Shown piece after piece: positions 36,859-46,810 of a DNA stretch of 64,000 nt (within the stretch, counting starts at the first letter, position 1; each line of letters starts with the position of its first letter). The position numbers and the translations under genes are program-made. A model generated the notes under the pieces. The model was not told the origin of the DNA. It saw only the letters and a list, made by a program, of their open reading frames with translations, and did not search any database. The stretch covers positions 2,790,001 to 2,854,000 of the forward strand of contig NZ_CP091881.1 of NCBI RefSeq assembly GCF_022163125.1, written 5' to 3'. This stretch comes from Paenibacillus sp. HWE-109. Lineage in GTDB: Bacteria > Bacillota > Bacilli > Paenibacillales > NBRC-103111.

Positions 36859-37809
36859 ATGATGACACAAGCAATAACGAATAAATCCTCAACCAGTAAT
36901 AGGCGCAGCAGGTGGAAAAATTATTTTCCACTTTACCTTTTGATGATCCCAGGCGTGCTTTACTTGCTCATTAACAATTATGTACCGATGTTCGGTGCTA
37001 TCATCGCGTTCAAAGATATCAATTATCAGGCAGGTATTCTCGGCAGCGATTGGATCGGCTTTAAAAATTTTGAATATTTATTCAAAACGAAAGATGCCTT
37101 AATCATTACACGCAATACGATTCTGTACAATTCGCTTTTTATCGTTGTACACACAGTAATTGCTATATTTGTGGCAATTTTACTGAATGAAGTGAAGAAG
37201 AAATTTTTATCCCGTTTTTATCAAAGTGTCATTCTGCTTCCATATCTGATTTCTATGGTTATTGTCAGCTATCTCGTCTATTCCATGTTAAGTGTCGAAT
37301 CAGGGTTGATGAACAAGGCCATTCTTCCGCTGTTCGGAATTGACAGCATTTCTTGGTATTCAGAAGCGAAGTACTGGCCGTACATTCTGACACTGGTGCA
37401 TATTTGGAAAGGTGTCGGATTCCTATGCGTCGTTTATTTAGCTTCCATCATCAGCATCGACACGGAGTATTACGAGGCAGCGACACTGGATGGCGCTTCA
37501 AGATGGTATCAGATTCGCTCCATTACCATTCCTTTGATCATGCCTGTCATTATTATGATGACCATGATGGCGATCGGACGCATTTTTTATTCGGATTTCG
37601 GCCTGTTTTATCAAGTGCCAATGGACTCGGGCGCATTGTCCAAAACGACAAATGTCATTGATACCTACGTGTATAGAGGCCTGATGAACCTCGGGGATAT
37701 CGGGATGTCATCGGCAGCCGGTTTGTACCAATCGCTTGTCGGATTCGTGTTGGTTATCGTATCCAACTATGCGGTGCGCAAATTCAGCAAAGACAATGCC
37801 TTATTTTAG
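36859..37809 (+). CDS. ABC sugar permease, LplB type
   Basis: The ATG at 36859 lies 7 bases after GGAGG; a GTG at 36844 would overlap that site. The 316-residue protein has six membrane segments, the family motif NNYVPMFG near the first segment and the EAA loop YEAATLDGASRW. It should work with the 37825 permease and the 31626 lipoprotein, all under copies of the same promoter. Confidence 0.87.
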   Translation: MMTQAITNKSSTSNRRSRWKNYFPLYLLMIPGVLYLLINNYVPMFGAIIAFKDINYQAGILGSDWIGFKNFEYLFKTKDALIITRNTILYNSLFIVVHTVIAIFVAILLNEVKKKFLSRFYQSVILLPYLISMVIVSYLVYSMLSVESGLMNKAILPLFGIDSISWYSEAKYWPYILTLVHIWKGVGFLCVVYLASIISIDTEYYEAATLDGASRWYQIRSITIPLIMPVIIMMTMMAIGRIFYSDFGLFYQVPMDSGALSKTTNVIDTYVYRGLMNLGDIGMSSAAGLYQSLVGFVLVIVSNYAVRKFSKDNALF

Positions 37810-37824
37810 AGGGGGAAAAGATTC

Positions 37825-38712
37825 ATGGCACAAGATAGTAAAGCACTGCAGTGGACTACTCATATTGTTCTGATCGCATTATCCGCTGCAAGCCTTCTGC
37901 CTTTTTTACTGCTCATCATGTCCTCCATTTCAAGTGAGACAAGCATTATTCAACATGGATACTCTCTATTTCCGCAAGAATTTAGTTCCAAAGCGTATGT
38001 GTATTTACTGAATCACTGGCAAGAGTTGGGCCGCGCGTATGGGATTACCGTGTTCATTACGGTGGTGGGCACCACTGCAAGCTTATCCATCACGTCGATG
38101 CTGGCGTATCCGATTTCCCGTCAAGATCTGCCATGGAAGAAATTTTGGGCATTCTTTGTTTTCTTTACACTTTTATTTAATGGGGGCCTTGTCCCTACGT
38201 ACTTGATTTATACGCAGGTTTTGCATGTGAAAAATACGATTTGGGCGCTGCTTATTCCTGGACTGCTCATGAACGGATTTAACGTCCTGCTCGTCCGCAC
38301 CTTCTTCATGACATCCATTCCGCCAGCGCTTATCGAAGCGGCCAAAATCGATGGGGCGGGAGAGATTAAAACGTTCTACAAAATTGTTCTCCCGCTGTCG
38401 GTACCGATCATGGCGACCATCGGTCTTTTCGAGGCCATCCTGTATTGGAACGATTGGTTTAACGGATTGACTTATGTGACCAACCCTAAGCTGTTTAGCA
38501 TTCAGAATATTTTGAATCGGCTCATTCAAGACGTCCAATTTTTGAGCAGCAACTCCGACATGGCATCGGGCGTGGGGGCGAAGGTCGCAGAGCTTCCGAG
38601 CACATCGGTAAAAATGGCGATTGCTGTCGTCGGCGTACTTCCGATTCTGGTGGCGTATCCGTTTTTCCAAAAGTACTTCATCAAAGGGATTACAATTGGT
38701 TCTGTGAAATAA
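37825..38712 (+). CDS. ABC sugar permease, YtcP/LplC type
   Basis: The 295-residue membrane protein has the EAA loop (IEAAKIDGAGEIK) and the family C terminus (KYFIKGITIGSVK). AGGGGGAAAAG precedes the ATG. It forms the second half of the membrane channel and is followed 25 bases later by the sulfatase. Confidence 0.88.
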   Translation: MAQDSKALQWTTHIVLIALSAASLLPFLLLIMSSISSETSIIQHGYSLFPQEFSSKAYVYLLNHWQELGRAYGITVFITVVGTTASLSITSMLAYPISRQDLPWKKFWAFFVFFTLLFNGGLVPTYLIYTQVLHVKNTIWALLIPGLLMNGFNVLLVRTFFMTSIPPALIEAAKIDGAGEIKTFYKIVLPLSVPIMATIGLFEAILYWNDWFNGLTYVTNPKLFSIQNILNRLIQDVQFLSSNSDMASGVGAKVAELPSTSVKMAIAVVGVLPILVAYPFFQKYFIKGITIGSVK

Positions 38713-38737
38713 TGGGTAATGATGGGAGGATGAGGCT

Positions 38738-40498
38738 ATGAAAGCGGTCATGATCATGTTCGATTCTTTAAATAAACATATGCTGCCGAATTATGGCTGC
38801 GATTGGATTCACGCTCCCCACTTTCAACGTCTGTCTGAACGGACGATGACATTTGACAAATGCTACGCGGGCAGCTTGCCCTGTGTGCCGTCACGGCGTG
38901 AGATTCATACAGGACGTTACAACTTTTTGCATCGAAGCTGGGGGCCGCTTGAGCCTTATGACGATTCGATGATCGATTTACTTCGGAAAAGCGGTGTGTA
39001 TACGCATTTAACGACCGATCATACTCATTATTTCGAGGACGGGGGAGCTACGTATCACACGAGGTACAATTCTTGGGAATTTGCCCGCGGTCAAGAGGGA
39101 GATCCGTGGAAAGGAAACGTCGAGGATCCACACATTCCGGAAAGCTTGAGCGGTCCCAAGCAGGGTGATTTATGGAGACAGGATTGGGTGAATCGGAAAT
39201 ATTTGGATAGTGAAGAGAAGATGCCACTGGCAGTAACATTTAACCGGGGTATTGAATTCATTGAGAAGAACCACGATCAAGACCGCTGGTTTTTGCAAAT
39301 CGAAGCTTTCGATCCGCATGAGCCTTTTTTTACCCATTCCAAATATAAGGATTTGTATCCTCATGATTATCAAGGCAAACATTACGACTGGCCGGATTAT
39401 TCGAAAGTCACACAACAGCCGGAGGAAGTTCAGCATATGAAATACGAATATGCGGCGCTCGTCAGCATGTGTGACGAATATTTGGGTAAAGTGCTAGACG
39501 TCTTCGATCAGTACAACCTTTGGAAAGATACGCTGCTAATCGTGAATACCGATCATGGATTTTTGCTAGGTGAACATCGCTGGTGGGGGAAAAACATCCA
39601 ACCTCTCTACAATGAGATCACGAACCTCCCGCTATGTATCTGGGATCCCAGATACGATGTGCGAAGCAGGAGAACAGACGCACTCGTTCAAACGATCGAT
39701 CTTCCTCCAACGCTGCTCGAGTTTTTCGAGGTAGACATTCCTGCCGATATGCAGGGCAGTTCCATCCGCCCGATTATCGAATCGAATAGTCCCATTCGTG
39801 TAGCTGCTTTATTTGGCATACATGGCGGTCAAATTAATTGCACCGATGGAAGGTACGTGTACATGAGGGGACCTAAGGACATAAACAACGGCCCGCTGTA
39901 TGAATATACGCTGATGCCGACGCACATGCATCATATGTTCAATCCGAAAGAGTTTGCCGGAATGGAACTCGCCGCTCCGTTTTCGTTCACGAAAGGGTGT
40001 TCCGTGATGAGGCTCCTAGCCTCAAACTTTTTGAACCCGTACCTATACGGTGATTTATTGTTTGATCTTGAAACCGATTCGTCACAAGAGACCGTCATAG
40101 CTGATCCGGTGGTGGAGGTGACCATGATCGGCCATATCGCAAGGCTAATGCGAGAGCATGATGCACCAACCGAGCAGTATGAGCGTATCGGAATTCCGAA
40201 GGACGGAATGGTGACGGTAGAAGAACTTGAACAGGAAAAAGAAATGAAGCGGAGACAAAACGAAGTTGATTTGGGGCTAAATGAGCGATGGGGCGTGAAG
40301 TCGAAAGAAGCCTTTTTCACCCTGAGCTGCCTGACGCCGAATCCGATGCGATCGATGCTGAACGCGAAGCTTGCGTTGATAGTGCAGAGAAAGGCTTCAC
40401 CGGAAGTAAGTGAAGATGACGTTCTCCAACTTGCTACGAGTTTGTTTGGCAATCACGCGCCTAGGCTTGCTGGTTTTCTGAAAATGTTATTGACGTAA
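38738..40498 (+). CDS. Cytoplasmic sulfatase (formylglycine-dependent, Cys type)
   Basis: The 586-residue alkaline-phosphatase-superfamily protein has the sulfatase signature CVPSRREIHTGR, in which Cys49 would become formylglycine, and the metal-site motif NTDHGFLLGEH. There is no signal peptide, so it should remove sulfate from sugars after import. It is the last gene of the permease operon. No sulfatase-maturating enzyme (anSME or FGE) is in the window; one must be elsewhere. It implies that the substrate of this locus is sulfated, although phosphonate hydrolase-type members look similar. Confidence 0.85.
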   Translation: MKAVMIMFDSLNKHMLPNYGCDWIHAPHFQRLSERTMTFDKCYAGSLPCVPSRREIHTGRYNFLHRSWGPLEPYDDSMIDLLRKSGVYTHLTTDHTHYFEDGGATYHTRYNSWEFARGQEGDPWKGNVEDPHIPESLSGPKQGDLWRQDWVNRKYLDSEEKMPLAVTFNRGIEFIEKNHDQDRWFLQIEAFDPHEPFFTHSKYKDLYPHDYQGKHYDWPDYSKVTQQPEEVQHMKYEYAALVSMCDEYLGKVLDVFDQYNLWKDTLLIVNTDHGFLLGEHRWWGKNIQPLYNEITNLPLCIWDPRYDVRSRRTDALVQTIDLPPTLLEFFEVDIPADMQGSSIRPIIESNSPIRVAALFGIHGGQINCTDGRYVYMRGPKDINNGPLYEYTLMPTHMHHMFNPKEFAGMELAAPFSFTKGCSVMRLLASNFLNPYLYGDLLFDLETDSSQETVIADPVVEVTMIGHIARLMREHDAPTEQYERIGIPKDGMVTVEELEQEKEMKRRQNEVDLGLNERWGVKSKEAFFTLSCLTPNPMRSMLNAKLALIVQRKASPEVSEDDVLQLATSLFGNHAPRLAGFLKMLLT

Positions 40499-40542
40499 TG
40501 GACAAGGCAGGCCCTATGCCAAGTGTCGAGAGACAAGAAAAT

Positions 40543-40583
40543 AAACCAAAAAAACCGCAGAAATTGCGGTTTTTTTGGTTTTA
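40543..40583. terminator. Strong bidirectional terminator
   Basis: A 17-bp stem (40543-40559 with 40565-40581) with a CCGCA/TGCGG core is flanked by A and T runs on both sides. It serves the sulfatase gene and the convergent AraC gene. Confidence 0.93.
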
Positions 40584-40595
40584 TCGGAACAAATT

Positions 40596-42899
40596 CTATT
40601 CATTGCAGGAATCCAGCGTATTATCAACAGGGGTGTTAGTTCCCAAAGCAGCTTTTTGCCGGTAATCGTTCGGTGTTACCCCATTTGTTTTCTTAAACAC
40701 TTTGAAGAAATAAGGGCTGCTGGCAAAGCCGACTTGTTCCGCAATGTCGTTGATGGACGCGTTGGAATAGGCCAGTAGTTCCTTGGCTTTGTCGATGCGT
40801 ACCTCAAGGATATAATCCGGAATCGATTTGGCCGTCATTTTCTTGAATAGCCTTCCCAAGTAGGCTGGAGACATGCCAACGGTATCGGCCACACTCACAA
40901 GGGATAGGTTGGGATCCATGTATTGTTCCTGTACGAGTGAGATGACATTGGATGAAAGCTCTTCATAGCGTGATTTTTTCTTGTCTTCCGGATCAGCTAT
41001 CAACTGTTCGTACAGATGGAAAAAGTTTTTTTCAATCTCTTCCAGCGTCTCTAATTGATTAATTAGGGTAACAAATGGACTATTCTTGATGTCGGGAATG
41101 CGGCTGCCATTTATTCTCATGGTATCGAGACATCTACTGAATGAGAAAGCCAGATGAGTAAGGGTTAGTTGAATGGTCGGGTAGTTATTGGTTGATACAG
41201 CCTGGCTGACGATGTCCGCATAGCGCATCTTCGCTTCCTCTATTTTGCCGGAAAGCAAGGCTTCTGAGAAGACCTGCCCTTTTTGAGAGGGATACATGAA
41301 ATGGTCTGATGTATCTTCACCTAGCGTCTCGACATCGATGATGCTTTGGTGACCATATACAAGTCTATACTGAGAAGCCTGCGCCGCTTCTTGGTATACC
41401 TCATGGATGCCATCACTCCAATGGAAACGAGCAGAGATGGTGGCAGTCAAGGTGAGATGGAGATAAGACTGTACAGATGCTTGCACCTGACGGATCAGCT
41501 CATACAGAGTTTGATCACAGGCTTCTCGGTCGTCATTGTCAATATTCAATATGATGACTAACTGATCGTTCTCCATATCAACAGCTTCTGGGTGGTAATG
41601 TTCAGCAATGAGTTCAGATGCGATATTCATCATAGAAAATTTCAGAAGCCTGCGGTCCGTAAAAGGATAGTCAGAACAAAACGAGACATAATGGTCGATT
41701 TGTAATAAGAGAAGCACCAAGGGCCGATCCATCCGCAGGTCAATATGAAGCTTCGTAAAATGTTTGGACAGGTTGTTGGCATTTCCTTCTGTGTCCCTTA
41801 GCAAATTTCGCAAAAACTCCTGTTTATCCTGATGAAAACGATCTCTTTTCTCGATTTGAAGCACATTCAAGTTCGTTAATGCGGTATGAATTGGCCTATA
41901 AAGCCTACGAGAAAGTACATAGGAAATCGCCATCCCCACCAAGAGGATCACAATCCCGATCAGCAGAGTCAACTGCTTCATGCGATCAATTTTGGCGATA
42001 ATGCGTTCGTACGGAATCGTACGGATAAACGTCCAATCCAGTGCATCGTTGGAGACATAAATGACCAGTGACTTCACGCCGTCCACATTGTCCACGAAAT
42101 AACCGGATTGCTGATCGGACTGACGAATCTGCTGAATATAAGTTTGATCGGTTATATCGGTAAACATGGGCATCTGCTGGTTGCTGATAATCAAATGACC
42201 TTTGGCATTAATGATGAAAGTGTTACTTGGCGCTCCAGCATCCAACGCCTGAATCGTATCGCGCATCCACTGCTCAGAGATATTTAGAACAACGACACTG
42301 TCTAGTTTCTCACTGTTCCCAGGTAGGTCGTGAAACAAATAGGTATACACGCTGACCATCTTTGTTTCACCACCGGCAGACCTTTCTGGAATTAAGCGAG
42401 GAATGGGGCTGAACTCTTTATAGCTTCGAAAATTTTGGATGAGAGACAATGCTTCTTTATCAATGAACGTCGTTTTGCTTTGAACAGTTTCGTCGATAAC
42501 CGGGGATGTAATATAAAATGTTTCCGATTTATCGTTATAAATGTAGATAGAGTGAATAAATGGTGTGATGTACCGATACGTGTGTAATTTGTCTAAAGCA
42601 CTATTATTCTCAACCGGATTACGGGAAGGGTAATACAACAGCTGTGCGATGGCTGGGTCGGAATACACGAGGAGAGCCAGCGTCTGGGCAGAATCATTCA
42701 TAAACTTAACGCTGAAGCTAGCTTGGGACAAGCTCGTTTTCTCCGAATCGTTAATATGAGAGAAGATGACCTTAACAAAATTCATATACAGGATCAATGA
42801 AACAACAAAAAGAGTAACGACAATAGAGACGACAAGTGATAAAAGCAGCTTGGCGTAAAGACGATTTGTGTTAGTGGAAGCTGTTTGTTCTGTCATCAT
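40596..42899 (-). CDS. Membrane-bound AraC-family regulator, second
   Basis: The ATG at 42899 lies 7 bases after GGAGG; other candidates at 42920 (TTG), 42905 and 42896 are spaced less well. The 767-residue protein has a membrane segment near residues 15-40, an extracellular Cache-like region, a second membrane segment near 288-310, a cytoplasmic linker and a C-terminal AraC helix-turn-helix pair (SVADTVGMSPAYLGRLFKK, ending GVTPNDYRQK). It is divergent from the permease-binding protein-lyase operon starting at 43162, which it probably activates. Confidence 0.85.
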   Translation of the reverse strand: MMTEQTASTNTNRLYAKLLLSLVVSIVVTLFVVSLILYMNFVKVIFSHINDSEKTSLSQASFSVKFMNDSAQTLALLVYSDPAIAQLLYYPSRNPVENNSALDKLHTYRYITPFIHSIYIYNDKSETFYITSPVIDETVQSKTTFIDKEALSLIQNFRSYKEFSPIPRLIPERSAGGETKMVSVYTYLFHDLPGNSEKLDSVVVLNISEQWMRDTIQALDAGAPSNTFIINAKGHLIISNQQMPMFTDITDQTYIQQIRQSDQQSGYFVDNVDGVKSLVIYVSNDALDWTFIRTIPYERIIAKIDRMKQLTLLIGIVILLVGMAISYVLSRRLYRPIHTALTNLNVLQIEKRDRFHQDKQEFLRNLLRDTEGNANNLSKHFTKLHIDLRMDRPLVLLLLQIDHYVSFCSDYPFTDRRLLKFSMMNIASELIAEHYHPEAVDMENDQLVIILNIDNDDREACDQTLYELIRQVQASVQSYLHLTLTATISARFHWSDGIHEVYQEAAQASQYRLVYGHQSIIDVETLGEDTSDHFMYPSQKGQVFSEALLSGKIEEAKMRYADIVSQAVSTNNYPTIQLTLTHLAFSFSRCLDTMRINGSRIPDIKNSPFVTLINQLETLEEIEKNFFHLYEQLIADPEDKKKSRYEELSSNVISLVQEQYMDPNLSLVSVADTVGMSPAYLGRLFKKMTAKSIPDYILEVRIDKAKELLAYSNASINDIAEQVGFASSPYFFKVFKKTNGVTPNDYRQKAALGTNTPVDNTLDSCNE

Positions 42900-42941
42900 G
42901 TCCATACCTCCACTATCCAATAAGTTGATCTAAGTGGAACC

Positions 42942-42971
42942 ATTATAAGCAACCGAACGGGATGCACACAA
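42942..42971 (-). promoter_or_regulatory. Promoter of the second membrane AraC gene
   Basis: Read on the minus strand, TTGTGT (42971-42966), 18 bases and TATAAT (42947-42942). The start codon is about 43 bases from the -10. The rest of the gap up to 43162 must hold the divergent operon promoter; two similar words, GGCACACACCGATTTG near 43048 and GGCAGACACCGTTGAC near 43112, are possible regulator half-sites. Confidence 0.6.
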
Positions 42972-43161
42972 CCCTTTTATTACCTGTTTATCAAATTTAC
43001 AGTGATGTACGATTTTTAGAGTGGTTTTTTCATTGAAAATAGAGCGGCACACACCGATTTGCAGTTTTTTTGAGAGAAAGAAACCGTTACAGTGTTGTTA
43101 GGTAAGACGGCAGGCAGACACCGTTGACTTACAAAAGAATATGAAGGAGGAGGCAGCTTAT

Positions 43162-44160
43162 ATGAATGCAGTTGGTACCGAACCGGCTTCTAACAGGCTC
43201 CCAGATATTAAAACCGGAAGGGGAAGTATTGCACCCAAACCAAAGAATAGAGGACTTCTATATGAAATGAAAAAAAACAAAGTATTGTTTCTGATGCTGT
43301 TACCGGCCGTCATTTGGTTTATCGTCTTTGCTTATTTTCCTATGACAGGACTTGTACTAGCTTTCAAAAACTACAATTACACGGACGGTATTTTCAATAG
43401 CCCATGGGTTGGCTTTGATAATTTCAAGTTTTTGTTCGTTTCTGGGGCGATTTATCGGATAACAACCAACACCATTGTATACAATTTTGTTTTTATTGGG
43501 TTAGGCACGGTAACTCAGATTGCAGCAGCTGTCTTTTTGAGTGAAATGACGGGGAAATACTTTAAAAAATTGAGCCAATCTCTAATGTTCCTGCCTTACT
43601 TTATCTCCTATGTATTGCTTGGCGCTTTCGTGTACAATATATTCAACTTCGAATTTGGCTCTCTAAACACGTTGTTGAAAACGTTTAACCTAGCGCCCAT
43701 GGATGTTTATGGCACGCCTTGGATTTGGAAATATATCATTAGCTGTTTCTATTTATGGAAATGGATCGGCTACGGATCTATCATATATCTAGCAGCAATC
43801 ATGAGCATCAATAGTGAGTATTATGAAGCGGGGCGTATGGACGGAGCAACAGTCTTCCAAGAAATTCGCTACATTACGCTGCCACTTATTATGCCTACTG
43901 TAGTCATCCTGTTCTTGTTCAATATCGGTTCGCTTTTGCGAGGGCAATTTGATCTCTTTTATCAATTGATTGGTGATAACGGAAATTTGTTTGAAGCTAC
44001 GGATATTATTGACACTTACGTCTTCCGGGCATTAACACGAAGCTTCGATATCGGCATGGGATCGGCAGTCGGATTTTATCAGTCGGTATTCGGCCTCCTG
44101 CTCGTTGTCACAGTCAATTACATCATCAAAAAAATCAACAGTGAATATGCGTTGTTTTAA
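43162..44160 (+). CDS. ABC sugar permease, LplB type, third importer
   Basis: AGGAGGAGG sits 8 bases before the ATG at 43162; an in-frame ATG at 43141 lies upstream of that site. The 332-residue protein has an extended N-terminal tail, six membrane segments and the EAA loop YEAGRMDGATVF. It is the first gene of the operon divergent from the AraC regulator. Confidence 0.87.
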   Translation: MNAVGTEPASNRLPDIKTGRGSIAPKPKNRGLLYEMKKNKVLFLMLLPAVIWFIVFAYFPMTGLVLAFKNYNYTDGIFNSPWVGFDNFKFLFVSGAIYRITTNTIVYNFVFIGLGTVTQIAAAVFLSEMTGKYFKKLSQSLMFLPYFISYVLLGAFVYNIFNFEFGSLNTLLKTFNLAPMDVYGTPWIWKYIISCFYLWKWIGYGSIIYLAAIMSINSEYYEAGRMDGATVFQEIRYITLPLIMPTVVILFLFNIGSLLRGQFDLFYQLIGDNGNLFEATDIIDTYVFRALTRSFDIGMGSAVGFYQSVFGLLLVVTVNYIIKKINSEYALF

Positions 44161-44174
44161 CGGAGGGAGTACAC

Positions 44175-45050
44175 ATGACTAAAGACAGAGTTGCTTTTCA
44201 AGCGATAGGGTATTTGTTTATCGGCGTGGTGGCCATCTTGTGCCTGATTCCCTTCTTGCTGCTGATATCCGCTTCGATTACCGAGAATGAGTCCATTTTC
44301 AAGGATGGTTACAGGTTGATTCCATCCAAATTCTCATTGGAGGCGTATCAAGTCATTTTCAAAGCGCCAATGGATATGCTACGCGCTTACAGCGTAACGA
44401 TCCAACTGACGTTGCTTGGGACGATTACCGGTTTATTCGTCACATCCATGACGGCATACGTTCTTCAGCGGTATGATTTCAAATACCGCAATCACTTTGC
44501 CTTTTTCTTCTATTTTACAACACTGTTCAGTGGGGGCTTGATTCCGGCTTATATCCTGGTCGTTCGATATTTGCAGTTGAAAGATCACTTCCTTTCTTTA
44601 TTACTGCCGGGGCTGCTCAGCGCTTGGCTGATCTTCCTGATGCGGAACTTTATAAAGACGATTCCAGATGCAATTATCGAGTCGGCCAAGATGGATGGGG
44701 CAGGCGATTTTAAGATATTCATCCGACTTATTGTGCCGCTAGCAACACCGGGACTGGCTACAATTGGATTGTTCATCGCGCTTAATTATTGGAACGATTG
44801 GTTTCACGCGATGTTATATATCGAAGATCGGAAGCTCTTTCCGCTGCAATATTTCTTGTACAACATGCTGAATAAAGCTAAGTTTGCAGAAACAGTTGTT
44901 TCCGAGGCGTCCATCGTCTTGCCAGAAGTGCCAACGGAGTCGCTCAAAATGGCTATGGCGGTTGTGGCGACGGGACCCATTGTATTCCTCTATCCATTCG
45001 TTCAGAAATATTTTGTTAAAGGGCTGACGATTGGCGCGATCAAAGGCTAA
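44175..45050 (+). CDS. ABC sugar permease, YtcP/LplC type, third importer
   Basis: The 291-residue membrane protein has the EAA loop (IESAKMDGAGDFK) and the usual C terminus (KYFVKGLTIGAIKG). CGGAGGGAG precedes the ATG. It pairs with the 43162 permease and the 45108 lipoprotein. Confidence 0.88.
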   Translation: MTKDRVAFQAIGYLFIGVVAILCLIPFLLLISASITENESIFKDGYRLIPSKFSLEAYQVIFKAPMDMLRAYSVTIQLTLLGTITGLFVTSMTAYVLQRYDFKYRNHFAFFFYFTTLFSGGLIPAYILVVRYLQLKDHFLSLLLPGLLSAWLIFLMRNFIKTIPDAIIESAKMDGAGDFKIFIRLIVPLATPGLATIGLFIALNYWNDWFHAMLYIEDRKLFPLQYFLYNMLNKAKFAETVVSEASIVLPEVPTESLKMAMAVVATGPIVFLYPFVQKYFVKGLTIGAIKG

Positions 45051-45107
45051 ATCCGCGAAAGCGGTTGGCATATAGTTTCGATTCATTTTAAACGGGAGGC
45101 ATAATCA

Positions 45108-46694
45108 ATGAGAAGAACAAAGCGCATCAGCTCGGCCGCAGTACTACTTAGCCTTACACTTGCCATCACTGTGTTTACAGGCTGTTCGACGACAAACACA
45201 AGCAAACAAACGACCGTAAGCCCAAAGCCTATGGAAGGTCAGAAGGCCACCGAGGCAGTAGTGACAAAGCCTGAGAAGGAAGTTGAACTCACGATGTACC
45301 TGCTTGGAGATCCGCCAAAAGATCTAGAACCGGTCATGAAGGAAGTGAACAAAAAGCTAAAAAATGATATTAACGCTACCCTGAAAATCAACTATATTTC
45401 ATGGGGTGACCAGAATACGAAATATCCGCTCTTACTTGCTTCTGGTGAGAAGTTTGATCTCATTTATACGTCGAATTGGGCTTTTTTCCAACAAGAGGCA
45501 CCAAAAGGTGCGTTTATGGCGCTTGATGACTTATTGCCGAAGTATGCGCCAAAAACACTGAAGGAAACCCCAGCTGTGGCGTGGGAGCAATCGAAAGTTA
45601 ACGGGAAAATATATATGACCCCGCAAACAGACAGTGTGCCAGGCGGACAAGGGATTATGATTCGCGAAGACTTGCGAAAGAAGTATAATGTTCCATCGAT
45701 TAAAACGTTGGACGATCTAGGTGTCTATTTGGAAGCGGTTAAGAAAAACGAGCCCGATATGATTCCATATAACATAGGCGGCGTTGACAAGAATAACATT
45801 ACCTACTGGGCTTTTAAGGAAAGCAAGGAAAATTGGCTGGGTGTCGGCGGAACAGGTTCAATTCCATTTTTCTATGATAACGACCATCCCGATAAGCTGT
45901 TAACCCTGTATGAGACTCCGGGATTTAACAAGTTTGCGGATCGAATGAAGGATTGGTCATCCAAGGGCTATTGGTCTAAGAGTGTATTGTCGAATCAGAC
46001 CAATGCTAAGGACTCCTTCATCAATGGCAAAAGTGTGGTTGCCTACATGAACCTAATGAATGCGAAAGATGAATATAAGAAAATCATGGATAAGCATCCG
46101 GATTGGGAACTAGATTGGATTATTTATGGAGGAATGGACAAACCGATTGCAAGAAGCTCTTATATCGTCGATGGGATGGCGATTAATGCCAAAGCGGCAA
46201 ATCCGGAACGCGCACTCATGCTTCTTGAATTGCTGCGTAACAATCAGGAGTATTACGACTTAACGATGTACGGGATCAAAGGTAAAAACTATGAATTAAC
46301 GCCAGAGGGCAGATTGACATTGCCTGCAGGACTGAGCGCTGTGGATAACGGTCTTGCACCAGAAGCATTGGGTGGATGGGGATGGAGAGTTAAGCAATTC
46401 GTAAGAGAAGCCGATCAAGTATGGCCCAAATATGTCGACACCAAGAAGAAGTTGGAAGGCAATTTATACGATGCGAAGCTAACCAATTTCATACTGGATA
46501 CTTCACCGTTCAAAGCCGAGTTGGCTGCTGTACAGGGTGTTGTCAAACAGTATGGAGAACCGATTAATTTTGGTTTAGTTGATCCACAGACGGCATTACC
46601 GTTGCTCAACCAGAAATTAAAAGAAGCAGGTTTGGAAAAAATTCGTGAAGAAATGGCCAAACAGGTTGCGCAATATTTGGCTACAAATAAGTAA
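45108..46694 (+). CDS. Lipoprotein sugar-binding protein, third importer
   Basis: The 528-residue protein has a lipoprotein signal ending VFTGC (Cys26) and the overall pattern of family 1-type solute-binding proteins. GGGAGG lies 8 bases before the ATG. A small CCGC-GAAA-GCGG hairpin lies upstream (45053-45064) and a large hairpin downstream (46711-46751). It should deliver products of the lyase encoded next to the 43162/44175 permeases. Confidence 0.86.
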   Translation: MRRTKRISSAAVLLSLTLAITVFTGCSTTNTSKQTTVSPKPMEGQKATEAVVTKPEKEVELTMYLLGDPPKDLEPVMKEVNKKLKNDINATLKINYISWGDQNTKYPLLLASGEKFDLIYTSNWAFFQQEAPKGAFMALDDLLPKYAPKTLKETPAVAWEQSKVNGKIYMTPQTDSVPGGQGIMIREDLRKKYNVPSIKTLDDLGVYLEAVKKNEPDMIPYNIGGVDKNNITYWAFKESKENWLGVGGTGSIPFFYDNDHPDKLLTLYETPGFNKFADRMKDWSSKGYWSKSVLSNQTNAKDSFINGKSVVAYMNLMNAKDEYKKIMDKHPDWELDWIIYGGMDKPIARSSYIVDGMAINAKAANPERALMLLELLRNNQEYYDLTMYGIKGKNYELTPEGRLTLPAGLSAVDNGLAPEALGGWGWRVKQFVREADQVWPKYVDTKKKLEGNLYDAKLTNFILDTSPFKAELAAVQGVVKQYGEPINFGLVDPQTALPLLNQKLKEAGLEKIREEMAKQVAQYLATNK

Positions 46695-46710
46695 TCATTT
46701 AGATAAGAAA

Positions 46711-46751
46711 GGTTATCCTGGGATGCCTAGAGAGGTATCCTACGGATAACC
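46711..46751 (+). other. Long hairpin after the binding protein gene
   Basis: GGTTATCC (46711-46718) pairs with GGATAACC (46744-46751), and inside it GGATGCC pairs with GGTATCC. No T run follows, so it more likely stabilises the upstream mRNA or adjusts operon stoichiometry than terminates. Confidence 0.55.
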
Positions 46752-46810
46752 GTTAGATCATGTGTCGGTAAGAAGAGAGAAGCCATGCTACAAAAGAAAG
46801 GGTGAGTGGA

